Below, piece by piece: positions 26,823 to 33,780 of a DNA stretch of 52,809 bases (position 1 is the stretch's first letter; each line of letters opens with the position of its first letter). The stretch is from Oscillospiraceae bacterium (GTDB lineage: Bacteria > Bacillota > Clostridia > Oscillospirales > SIG627), in NCBI GenBank assembly GCA_015063985.1, contig SVTC01000016.1:1-52809 (forward strand), read 5' to 3'. A program made the position numbers and the translations under genes. The notes below the pieces were generated by a model. That model worked only from the letters and a program-made list of their open reading frames with translations. It searched no databases and was not told where the DNA came from.

Positions 26823-27628
26823 GATATACAAAACAGAAGGTATCTTATTGCCGAGCAGAGCACTGCGGGAAGAGCCAGCAATAAGAATTCCAATGGCTTT
26901 GGTGTAATGAATATCTGAATAAGGCTCGGGGGAACAATTCCCCAAAAAAGCGCAGAGCATACAAGAGCGGGAAGAAGGTGGTGCTTGGGCCTTTTTGTCA
27001 GTGAAAGCTCGGGATAAATAAGATCTGATCCGAGATCCGCAAAGCTTTCCCTTATTCTTTCCTCTTCCTCGTCGGTGTTGAAGGCGAAAACGTCGAAAAT
27101 GTTAATTCCCTTTCCCTTAAGCGCACCGCCGAATAATCCATGGGTGCTTGTAAGGTTTAAGAAAAGCAGCTTGCAATGGGGGAGCGTGAGCTTTTTTTCA
27201 TATAGCCTCAGCTCTCTTTTTCCTATAAAACGAGTCTTTAAGCCTATGGAAACAAGCTTAGCTTTTGTTTTTATTGTACGGTATTCTTCGCTTTCGTCCA
27301 AAAGCTTAAGCCCGAAGTGGCCAAGCAGCCTCTTGTAAAAGACCAAGGCCTCTTCCTCTTCCAATAGCAAGGGAAGCCTTGATAAAAGGGGAGGAAGCTT
27401 TCTTTTCTTTATTCTGTTAAATTCCTTTTGCAGAGGGGAGTCATTATTGCAAAAGCTGTTAAGAAGATCAATAAGATCATCGGGCAAGGGGACCGAGTCG
27501 GAAAAGGGATCGCCCGTAAGAAGAAGCTTAAGCTCCTCATTACCGGCTTCGTCCCTTGCGGCAAGCTCCTGCAGGTAACGGTATACCGATCTGAAGAAGT
27601 GCCCGCGTTCAAAGCGCTTTAGTTTCAT
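26810..27628 (-). CDS. hypothetical protein with two C-terminal membrane segments
   Basis: A 272-residue protein I do not recognise. The first 215 residues are soluble and rich in Leu, Lys and Glu (for example LLSRLPLLLEEEEALVFYKRLLGHFG). Two hydrophobic stretches follow near the C terminus (ALVCSALFWGIVPPSLIQIFI and FLLLALPAVLCSAIRYLLFCI), so the N-terminal part is presumably anchored to the membrane face. It is transcribed alone, convergent with the ATPase gene, and starts at ATG 27626-27628. No catalytic motif is evident. Confidence 0.6.
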   Translation of the reverse strand: MKLKRFERGHFFRSVYRYLQELAARDEAGNEELKLLLTGDPFSDSVPLPDDLIDLLNSFCNNDSPLQKEFNRIKKRKLPPLLSRLPLLLEEEEALVFYKRLLGHFGLKLLDESEEYRTIKTKAKLVSIGLKTRFIGKRELRLYEKKLTLPHCKLLFLNLTSTHGLFGGALKGKGINIFDVFAFNTDEEEERIRESFADLGSDLIYPELSLTKRPKHHLLPALVCSALFWGIVPPSLIQIFITPKPLEFLLLALPAVLCSAIRYLLFCISKKR

Positions 27629-27761
27629 TATCTTTTATCCTTTATTATTATGATCGGATTATACCATAAATGTCGATCCTTTTCAATATTTTTTTGTTTT
27701 GTGTATATTAAACTCCCTTTTGTGAAAAAATAGTAGCAAATCATTGAAAAGGAAGGATAAT

Positions 27762-28469
27762 ATGAAAGAAGCTTATTCAAAAAACAACAGCAGGGGCTTA
27801 TACATAGCCCTGGCTATATGTATCGTTGCTATCGTTTGTATAGGAGTCTATTCAGCTATTATGAATGCGGTCAGTGTGCCCGAGGCTCCCATAGTCCGTC
27901 CGTCGGCTACCGCTAACCGCAAGCCTCAGGCTACCAATGCTCCCGCGGTGACTGTTCCCAAGAGGACCGACAGAGCTCCCCAAAGCACCGCCGCAGCAGT
28001 TGTGCCAAATACCACCGATGATATGAGCGTTTCCGTAAACAACAGTGCAAAGCGTGTTTACACCAAGCCCGTAAACGGAAACGTAACAAAGGAGTTTTCG
28101 TCGGACGTTCTTGTTTACAGTGTTACAATGAATGACTACCGAGTCCACAACGGTATTGATTTTTCCGCTTCGGTCGGAAATCCCGTCGGCGCCTTTTGTG
28201 ACGGAGAAATAACCGGCATTTATGAGGATCCTCTTATGGGGCATACCGTTGTGATAGATCACGGCGAGGGCTTGGTCAGCGTTTATTCCAATCTCTCCTC
28301 GGTATTTCCCAAGGGTATAGAGGTCGGTGCAAAGGTCAAAAGCGGCGACGTTATTGCGGGCGTGGGCGAGAGTGCGCTGATAGAATGTGCCGACACCTGT
28401 CACTTGCACTTTGAGGTGATGAAGGATAACGTGTACGTTGACCCAAATCAGTATCTGGAGATGAACTGA
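27762..28469 (+). CDS. M23 (LytM) peptidase-domain protein, SpoIIQ-like
   Basis: A 235-residue envelope protein: one N-terminal membrane helix (about residues 13-34), a Pro/Ala/Thr-rich linker to about residue 95, then an M23 domain. The zinc ligands H129 and D133 (in HNGID) and the HLH pair at H214/H216 are intact, so it should be an active endopeptidase. The spacing and wording (FSSDVLVYSVTMNDYRVHNG, MGHTVVIDHG, VGESALIE) resemble clostridial SpoIIQ, the forespore partner of SpoIIIAH, but a general cell-wall hydrolase is equally possible without the spoIIIA genes. ATG at 27762 follows AAGGAAGG. Confidence 0.8.
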   Translation: MKEAYSKNNSRGLYIALAICIVAIVCIGVYSAIMNAVSVPEAPIVRPSATANRKPQATNAPAVTVPKRTDRAPQSTAAAVVPNTTDDMSVSVNNSAKRVYTKPVNGNVTKEFSSDVLVYSVTMNDYRVHNGIDFSASVGNPVGAFCDGEITGIYEDPLMGHTVVIDHGEGLVSVYSNLSSVFPKGIEVGAKVKSGDVIAGVGESALIECADTCHLHFEVMKDNVYVDPNQYLEMN

Positions 28470-28483
28470 TATTCCTTTTGGGG

Positions 28484-28546
28484 ATGCTTTTCGGCTCTGT
28501 TTTGGGTGTAATGTTTATTTGTCTTTTTGTCGGCGCGGGAAATTAA
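28484..28546 (+). CDS. possible 20-26 residue membrane micro-protein (DUF3789-like)
   Basis: Immediately after the M23 gene an ORF in another frame reads LIFLLGMLFGSVLGVMFICL and ends VGAGN-stop at 28546. It is a single hydrophobic helix with the Gly-spaced pattern of DUF3789-type micro-proteins. The only ATG in frame (28484) has GGGG directly before it. A better ribosome binding site (GGAG at 28457) would serve a non-ATG codon at 28466-28472. Both the start and the reality of the gene are uncertain. A terminator follows 3 nt after the stop, which fits a short gene at the operon end. Confidence 0.35.
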   Translation: MLFGSVLGVMFICLFVGAGN

Positions 28547-28548
28547 AA

Positions 28549-28588
28549 ATTCCGCTCTGTCTTTTGGACAGAGCGGAATGCTTTTTTT
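28549..28588. terminator. bidirectional terminator
   Basis: ATTCCGCTCTGTC and GACAGAGCGGAAT form a perfect 13-bp stem with loop TTTTG, followed by GCTTTTTTT and preceded by an A-rich tract. Confidence 0.9.
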
Positions 28589-29051
28589 ACCCTATTTTGC
28601 TTTTCAGATACTGCTCCAGGGCCTCATCTGCCTCAAGTATTACTATAAGCTGCTCGGAAGTATCGTCAAAATATATCCTGCAAAGCTTATTGGGCTTGGG
28701 GTTTTGAGCGTAGTTGAAAATTTTGCACTTGCCCTTGAAGGCGTCGGCTTCTTCCTTGGTCAAAAGCTTCCTTGCGTGAGCCATGGATAAAAGACAGAGC
28801 CTTTGCTCCTTTGCTCCCTGAAGCTTTACCACGGCAAGATCGTCTTCGATCACGTATTTATACGAGGTAAGTCTGTATCTTGCCAGGATAAACACCAATA
28901 CCGTCAGCACCAACACCGCCGACAGCTGCCATACCCCTGCGGGAAGTATAGTTGTTACGTAAGGCACTGAATACAGTGCTATCGCCAATAAAAGCAGTGC
29001 GATAAGAAGGGAGGATGACTGCTTTGGATCTTGTTTTGGAATAAAGATCAT
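28587..29051 (-). CDS. hypothetical small membrane protein, possibly PH-like
   Basis: A 154-residue protein with two membrane helices near residues 15-32 and 38-57. A cytoplasmic beta-rich domain follows (YKYVIEDDLAVVKLQGAKEQRLCLLSM...CRIYFDDTSEQLIVILEAD) and ends in a helix. The arrangement resembles bacterial PH-like domains behind a membrane hairpin, but no motif is decisive. It starts at 29051, directly adjacent to the stop of the upstream isomerase gene (29052), so the two are coupled. Confidence 0.6.
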   Translation of the reverse strand: MIFIPKQDPKQSSSLLIALLLLAIALYSVPYVTTILPAGVWQLSAVLVLTVLVFILARYRLTSYKYVIEDDLAVVKLQGAKEQRLCLLSMAHARKLLTKEEADAFKGKCKIFNYAQNPKPNKLCRIYFDDTSEQLIVILEADEALEQYLKSKIG

Positions 29052-29789
29052 TTACGCAAGGCTTTTGAGATATTCAATGCAGATGCGTGCTTCTTCGATT
29101 CCGCTGGGAGTGAGAGTTTCGCTTTCGACGATGATATCAACACCCATTTCAACCGCCTTGTCGTGAACTGCCTTTACGGGAGCAGAGCCCATACCCAGGG
29201 GTCTGCCTGCGCTTCCCTTTGCTTCGCCTGTGCCGTCCTTGAGATGGATGTGCTCAAGTCTGCCCTCATTGTGAAGCTTTTCAATGAGCTTTATGGGATC
29301 TCTGTTTGCGGCAAATGCCCAGTAGGTGTCTATCTCAAAGTTTACCTTGGTGCGGTTGTAGATCTCGTCAAAGGGGATCTGACCGTCATCGTTGGGCAAA
29401 AACTCCTTCCAATGGTTGTGGAACATAAGCTTCATGCCCTCTTTCTCAAAGCGGTCGTATGCAAAGTTGAGTACCGAAATGGACTCGTCCAGCTTTTCCT
29501 TGGTGGAAATGGACATTCCGGGAACACAGGGGCACTTGTCGCCGATGGCTTTAAGATCTGCAATGGTCTTTTCGATGGTCTCGGGCTTTACGTCGTTGAG
29601 GGAAAGGTGGGATGCACTGACCTCAAGATCGTACTTCTTCAAGAGCTCTGCCGCTTCCTCGGCAGTCTTGTCGCCAAAGCCGGCAAACTCTACCTTTTTG
29701 TAGCCCATTTCGCTTACCGCTTTAAGGCCTGCCTCGAGGTCCTTTTCCGCAACGTCTCTCAGTGAATAAAGCTGAATACTGTATTTCAT
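29052..29789 (-). CDS. sugar phosphate isomerase/epimerase (xylose isomerase-like TIM barrel)
   Basis: A 245-residue protein of the AP-endonuclease-2/xylose isomerase-like TIM barrel family. It begins YSIQLYSLRDVAEKD and contains LMFHNHWKEF, NFEIDTYWAFAANRDP, HLKDG and VESET, which carry the Glu, His and Asp residues for a divalent metal. Such enzymes isomerise or epimerise keto sugars or inositol derivatives; the exact substrate is not evident. CCGGAGG precedes the ATG. It is transcribed from a consensus promoter together with the small membrane protein gene. Confidence 0.9.
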   Translation of the reverse strand: MKYSIQLYSLRDVAEKDLEAGLKAVSEMGYKKVEFAGFGDKTAEEAAELLKKYDLEVSASHLSLNDVKPETIEKTIADLKAIGDKCPCVPGMSISTKEKLDESISVLNFAYDRFEKEGMKLMFHNHWKEFLPNDDGQIPFDEIYNRTKVNFEIDTYWAFAANRDPIKLIEKLHNEGRLEHIHLKDGTGEAKGSAGRPLGMGSAPVKAVHDKAVEMGVDIIVESETLTPSGIEEARICIEYLKSLA

Positions 29790-29817
29790 TTTTTTACCTC
29801 CGGATGTTTATGGTCTA

Positions 29818-29846
29818 ATTATAGCCTAAGTGGTATGTTTTGTCAA
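29818..29846 (-). promoter_or_regulatory. promoter for the isomerase gene
   Basis: Minus-strand TTGACA (29841-29846) and TATAAT (29818-29823) with a 17-nt spacer. Confidence 0.85.
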
Positions 29847-29907
29847 TGATTACAGTTCTTTTTGTGGTTAAAAACTTGTGTGGGCAATGGATGACGGGGG
29901 GATCATC

Positions 29908-31308
29908 TTATACATTCAGCAGTAATGCCCAGGCAAGTCCGTAGTAGCTTATAACCGCCATAAGATCGTTTACCGTTGTGATCAGAGGACCGGATGCCAC
30001 CGCGGGATCGATACCCATACGGTAAAGGCATATCGGAATTGCCGCACCGGTCAAGCCCGATATTGTCATCGCAAAGCACATTGCAAGTCCGACGCAGGCC
30101 GCCGTGGTAAGGATCATACCGTAGGCGTAGCTTCCCAAAAAGATAAGATAAGCGCCTACTGTTACAAATGAGATGACACCCAGCGCGATGCCGTTTAACA
30201 GTGCTATGCGGATCTCCTTAAGCACTGTGAAGAGTTGAGCCTTCAGGCCGCTTCCTTCGGCAGTACCAAGACTTCTTACGGTTACCGCAAGGGATTGAGT
30301 GCCTACGTTTCCCGCCATTCCCAGGATCAGCGATTGGAAGGATACGATTATGGGTAATGCATCCACAACTCCCTCGAAGGTTCCTACCACCGCAGATACG
30401 ATAAGTCCCATAAAAAGAAGTGCGATCAGCCAGGGAACACGTTTTTTCATGCTTTCGAAAACGGTTTCGCGGGGCTCCTGCTCCGAGGTCATTGCCGCCA
30501 GCTTTGCATAGTCGTCGCTTCGCTCCTCGTCCACCAGATCGATAAAATCCGCTGAGGTTATAACACCTACAAGAGAATCGTTTTCTGCGGAAAGAACGGG
30601 GATCAGATTCTCAAAGTACCCGCGCAAGCGCTCAACGTTGTCCGATATTATATCCTTGTCGTATACAAAGGGGAAGTTGGTGTATATCAGCTCCTCGAGA
30701 TCCACGTTGCTTCTTGCGACTATCAACTCCTTAAGATCTATTGCGCCGTAAAATGAATTGTCCTCGTTTACCGCAAAAAGGGTGTAGATATTATCGTTTT
30801 CGGCGGCTTCGTTTACCAGGGTCTTCATTGCTTCCTTTACTGTGCTGCCGCGCTTTACCGCGATAAAATTGGTGCTCATACGGCTTCCGAATTCCTTATC
30901 GTCGTAGGAATCTATAAGCTCGATATCCTCCTTGATGTTGGTATTCTCTATGAGCTCGAATATTTCATTTCTTGTTTGCTCGTCAAGATCCTCCAGAGCT
31001 TCCAATGCATCGTCTGCATCCATTTGCTCTATGATCTCGGCGGCAGAATCGGCGTCGATGGCGGATAGAAAATCTCCCGCATCCTCAAGGAAGGAAATAA
31101 CGTTAGACAGCGCGTCGCTTCCCAATATCAGGCGCAGATGCTCCTGCTCTTCAGTGCTCAGCTCCCTAAATACGTCGGCAATATCCTTTTCGTGGTACTC
31201 TAAAAGAAGCTCGGCCTTTTCAATGTCGGTTTTGCCACTTCGGATGATGCTGATTATTTGCGAGCTGTAATCCTTATCGGAAATGAATTGCTCGTTGTTC
31301 TCTTTCAT
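29908..31308 (-). CDS. mgtE: magnesium transporter MgtE
   Basis: A 466-residue MgtE channel: N-terminal superhelical Asp/Glu-rich sensor domain (LSAIDADSAAEIIEQMDADDALEALEDLDEQ), two CBS domains (about residues 145-275), then five membrane helices with the conserved VGTQSLAVTVRSLGT and pore region. The acidic sensor and CBS domains close the pore at high intracellular Mg2+. GGGAGGG precedes the ATG and an extended TGATATAAT -10 lies about 40 nt upstream; the leader is too short for an M-box riboswitch. Single-gene unit. Confidence 0.95.
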   Translation of the reverse strand: MKENNEQFISDKDYSSQIISIIRSGKTDIEKAELLLEYHEKDIADVFRELSTEEQEHLRLILGSDALSNVISFLEDAGDFLSAIDADSAAEIIEQMDADDALEALEDLDEQTRNEIFELIENTNIKEDIELIDSYDDKEFGSRMSTNFIAVKRGSTVKEAMKTLVNEAAENDNIYTLFAVNEDNSFYGAIDLKELIVARSNVDLEELIYTNFPFVYDKDIISDNVERLRGYFENLIPVLSAENDSLVGVITSADFIDLVDEERSDDYAKLAAMTSEQEPRETVFESMKKRVPWLIALLFMGLIVSAVVGTFEGVVDALPIIVSFQSLILGMAGNVGTQSLAVTVRSLGTAEGSGLKAQLFTVLKEIRIALLNGIALGVISFVTVGAYLIFLGSYAYGMILTTAACVGLAMCFAMTISGLTGAAIPICLYRMGIDPAVASGPLITTVNDLMAVISYYGLAWALLLNV

Positions 31309-31416
31309 GGCACCCTCCCGGTTTACGTTGTGATCTGAGGATTATTATATCACAGTTTTTTTTATTTATTAATCCTGAATCATCTTTGCTTTTCCTACAG
31401 ATAATGCCAAAGCCTT

Positions 31417-31488
31417 GTATCTTGTCAAGCCGCGGCTAATAAAGCTTTCAGCTTATGATATACCAAGATAAGCGGCTTGGATAAAAAA
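31417..31488. repeat. small palindromic element ending in CGGCTTGGATAAAAAA
   Basis: Outer arms AAGCCGC (31427-31433) and GCGGCTT (31472-31478) enclose a hairpin AAGCT-TTC-AGCTT (31442-31454) and the linker ATGATATAC (31455-31463). The right terminus CGGCTTGGATAAAAAA (31473-31488) recurs exactly at 31775-31790 and, inverted, as TTTATCCAAGCCG at 50775-50787. Confidence 0.8.
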
Positions 31489-31573
31489 GAAGTAACTCTT
31501 GATAGACAAAAGTTACTTCTAACGATATTATATCATATGTTACAAAACAATTCAAGAGTTTTCGCAATCTCGC

Positions 31574-31790
31574 GTCCCAATCACGGCGTAGCCGTGGATG
31601 AAATCCGCCGCAGGCGGTATGTCCTCAGCCCGTAAGGGCTGTATGGAATCAACACGAAGTGTTGTATGTTATCAAGCCGACGAATATGCACGCCCCGGCG
31701 TGATGCCATACGCGACTCCGTCGCAATTACATACAATGCGCAAGCGCATTGATTCCATGCCAAGCCTCCTTCGTCGGCTTGGATAAAAAA
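31574..31790. repeat. hairpin array with GTATNNNATC-type linkers and an enclosing 11-bp stem
   Basis: Hairpins in order: CACGGC-GTA-GCCGTG, CCGCC-GCA-GGCGG, AGCCC-GTAA-GGGCT (31627-31640), AACAC-GAA-GTGTT (31651-31663), CACGCC/GGCGTG (31689-31702), GCGAC-TCC-GTCGC (31712-31724), AATGCG/CGCATT (31735-31750). Linkers are GTATGGAATC (31641), GTATGTTATC (31664), ATGCCATAC (31703), AATTACATAC (31725) and GATTCCATGC (31751). AAGCCGACGAA (31674-31684) pairs with TTCGTCGGCTT at about 31770-31780, folding the last three hairpins into a multi-branched structure; the linkers invert orientation at this stem. Confidence 0.88.
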
Positions 31791-31814
31791 TTCCGAAAGC
31801 TAATGCTTTCGGAA
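31785..31814 (-). terminator. terminator of tRNA-Val
   Basis: On the minus strand the tRNA is followed by TTCCGAAAGC-ATTA-GCTTTCGGAA and then TTTTTT, a perfect 10-bp stem. Confidence 0.85.
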
Positions 31815-31819
31815 TTTTT

Positions 31820-31896
31820 TGGTGGAGACAACTGGAATCGAACCAGTGACCTCTTGCATGTCAAGCAAGCACTCTAACCAGCTGAGCTATGCCTCC
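31820..31896 (-). tRNA. tRNA-Val (anticodon GAC)
   Basis: The minus-strand cloverleaf has acceptor GGAGGCA/TGTCTCC, D arm GCTC...GAGT, anticodon stem CTTGC/GCAAG with loop TTGACAT (anticodon GAC), T arm ACTGG-TTCGATT-CCAGT, discriminator A and an encoded CCA. It reads GUC/GUU valine codons. It borders the hairpin field on its 3' side. Confidence 0.97.
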
Positions 31897-32048
31897 GATT
31901 ATTCACTTTATTCCTGTGACTTTATTATTATACCACAATTACTTTGTGTTTGCAATACTTTTTTGATATTTTTTATAAAAAATATATTGTTGACTTTTAT
32001 ATGCAGCTATGATATAATTTGAAAAACAAAAGCTGAGAGGATCATATT

Positions 32049-32708
32049 ATGAAAATTGTAAGCCATTTTCAATCAAGCTGTATGCCCGATATAAAGCTGG
32101 GCTTTGTTCTTACCGCGCCCGATGATCTTGACGTTTCAAAGGAGAATCTGCCTCTGATCGTATTTTTGCACGGAGCGGGGGAGAGGGGAACGGATCCCGA
32201 GTTGGTCTGCATCCACGGTATACCCAAGCTTTTCAGTGCGAATTGCCTTCATAAGTCGCAGAGAGTGGTCACCCTGAGTCCTCAGTGTCCCGACGGCTTG
32301 GTATGGAATAACGTTGTGTTGGCCGTCAAGGAGCTTATAGACAGCGTAATGGCGGATTATAAAATAGATCATAACAAGGTCAGCATTACAGGCCTTTCCA
32401 TGGGTGGCTTTGGCACTTGGGAAATGATCTTGACTTATCCCCACTTTTTCTCCTGCGCTGCACCGGTGTGCGGTGGCGGAATGTCCTGGAGATGTGATAA
32501 TATTGCACATTTGCCAATCAAAGCCTTCCACGGCTCGGCGGATGACGTTGTGCCTCCCGTTTGTTCAGAGATGATGGTTGATGCCGTGAATTCCTGCGGC
32601 GGCAACGCTACCCTTACCTTATTTGAGGGAGTCAAGCACAATAGCTGGGTCAAGGCGTATGAAGAGACCGAGCTTGTTACCTGGTTAGTAGAACAGAGCC
32701 TCAACTGA
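32049..32708 (+). CDS. alpha/beta-hydrolase (phospholipase/carboxylesterase-like)
   Basis: A 219-residue alpha/beta hydrolase. LPLIVFLHGAGERGTDPE forms the oxyanion-hole strand, GLSMGGFGTWE the nucleophile elbow (Ser about 117), AFHGSADDVVPP the catalytic Asp, and GVKHNSW the His. The motif set is typical of small cytoplasmic esterases sometimes labelled dienelactone or feruloyl esterase-like. No signal peptide. It may deacylate sugars or peptidyl esters, but the substrate cannot be read. AGAGGA lies 10-15 nt upstream. Its stop lies inside the terminator hairpin and the gene overlaps the convergent ATPase gene by 8 nt. Confidence 0.88.
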   Translation: MKIVSHFQSSCMPDIKLGFVLTAPDDLDVSKENLPLIVFLHGAGERGTDPELVCIHGIPKLFSANCLHKSQRVVTLSPQCPDGLVWNNVVLAVKELIDSVMADYKIDHNKVSITGLSMGGFGTWEMILTYPHFFSCAAPVCGGGMSWRCDNIAHLPIKAFHGSADDVVPPVCSEMMVDAVNSCGGNATLTLFEGVKHNSWVKAYEETELVTWLVEQSLN

Positions 32709-32725
32709 GGCTCTGTATTTTTTTA
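32694..32725 (+). terminator. terminator overlapping two convergent stop codons
   Basis: CAGAGCCTCA (32694-32703) and TGAGGCTCTG (32706-32715), followed by TATTTTTTTA. The esterase TGA is 32706-32708 and the opposing gene's stop is 32701-32703, so both stops are in the stem. Confidence 0.85.
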
Positions 32726-33729
32726 TCCAGCTTTTCAAAATCCATAGCCCTTTTGTATATCTCTTCAAGGCAGAAATGAAAATAGCGCGCTCTTTTAAAC
32801 TCTCTTGCGGCTTCCTCCTCCAATAGCTTGGCTGCCTTTTTGGCACGGCGGATCTGAGCTTTGTTTTCCTGCAGAGCATCTTTTTTTATAAAGCGCTCCA
32901 TATTGATTATCTTGTAGGGATTTAAGGAATAGGGCTCCTTTACCTCGAGGCTGACGAATCCAAAGCCCTCCGCCAAAAGCATACTGAGTCTGTCGGGGAA
33001 AGCGGCACTGTAGCCCGCCAGGACTTTTTGCTCGTTTTGCTTTGCAAGCTCAAAAAGCTTTTCCAAAAAGAAGTGGGCGCTGTTAAATTTGTCCGAGACT
33101 ATGCAAAGCCTCTCGCAGTGGGGAATAATGGTAAAAAGTCCCGTGTGATTGTAGCTTTGATTTGCCGCAAGCTTAAGCTCAAAGCCCGTTCCCTTTTTCA
33201 TTTCCTTGCGATAAAAGCGCTTTGCGGCTTCCTCCAGCTTTTTAAAATCAATGCATTTTTCGCAAGAGCTTGAAGCTATTCGTAAGGCTTCTCCCATTGC
33301 CCGAAGATATCCGTATGCCTTGGAATAGGCATCCTGCTTTTGGGTGCTTGCTTTAATTATATCGGCGGTGCTTTGGGCGAGGATACCCTTATCCCAGCAG
33401 TCGCCGAAGTCGATAATTTCGGAAACGCATCCCGGAAAGCGGGTATCCGTGCAGTGGGGAGCGGTGCCGTCGATGATAGCGACCCTCTTTTCCTCGCAGA
33501 TAACTCCGTCAAGGCTTTCCGGATCCGATGAGCACAGAAAACGGCTTACTCTGAAGCCTTGATCCTCCCAATGCCTTGCGGCTTTCTTCATTGCAGTGCT
33601 TTTACCGGTGCCGGGACCGCCCTTTATTATGTACAGCCTTTTAAGCTTTTCCTCGCAAAATACCTTGTCAAAGTAGCTGATAAAGCCTTTTGCGGTGTTC
33701 TGCGAGGCAAAATAGAGTATTTCTTCCAC
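32701..33729 (-). CDS. P-loop ATPase/nucleotide kinase-like protein (PRK06851-like)
   Basis: A 342-residue protein starting VEEILYFASQNTAKGFISYFDKVF, then a P-loop YIIKGGPGTGKSTAMKKAA and CSSDPESLDGVI, VAIIDGTAPH. This pattern is familiar from an uncharacterised Firmicutes ATPase family that has two tandem P-loop halves. The second half here (RLCIVSDKFNSAHFFLEKLFELAK) aligns by layout but has lost the glycines and Lys of a P-loop, so only the first half should bind ATP. The start is the GTG at 33727-33729 after GGGAGG rather than the ATG at 33774. It lies 51 nt downstream of the histidine kinase gene and may be its co-transcribed output. Confidence 0.7.
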   Translation of the reverse strand: MEEILYFASQNTAKGFISYFDKVFCEEKLKRLYIIKGGPGTGKSTAMKKAARHWEDQGFRVSRFLCSSDPESLDGVICEEKRVAIIDGTAPHCTDTRFPGCVSEIIDFGDCWDKGILAQSTADIIKASTQKQDAYSKAYGYLRAMGEALRIASSSCEKCIDFKKLEEAAKRFYRKEMKKGTGFELKLAANQSYNHTGLFTIIPHCERLCIVSDKFNSAHFFLEKLFELAKQNEQKVLAGYSAAFPDRLSMLLAEGFGFVSLEVKEPYSLNPYKIINMERFIKKDALQENKAQIRRAKKAAKLLEEEAAREFKRARYFHFCLEEIYKRAMDFEKLDKKIQSLS

Positions 33730-33780
33730 GTTGACCTCCCTTGAAAACTTGATCTTTACGATCAGTTTATGCAAGAGAAG

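Larger units (their letters stand above)
31309..31819. repeat. hairpin field between mgtE and tRNA-Val
   Basis: A 511-bp space without a credible gene. It holds an element at 31417-31488, an AGAAGTAACT/AGTTACTTCT hairpin near 31490-31523, and an ordered hairpin array at 31574-31790. All short ORFs here run through palindromes and have no ribosome binding site. Confidence 0.8.

Noticed and set aside
27762-28469. Proof of sporulation from the SpoIIQ-like gene
   Set aside because: M23 proteins of this layout also occur as general wall hydrolases, and no other sporulation gene is present in the window.
31309-31380. M-box Mg2+ riboswitch upstream of mgtE
   Set aside because: The distance from the -10 to the ATG is only about 40 nt, too short for an M-box, and none of its core motifs are visible.
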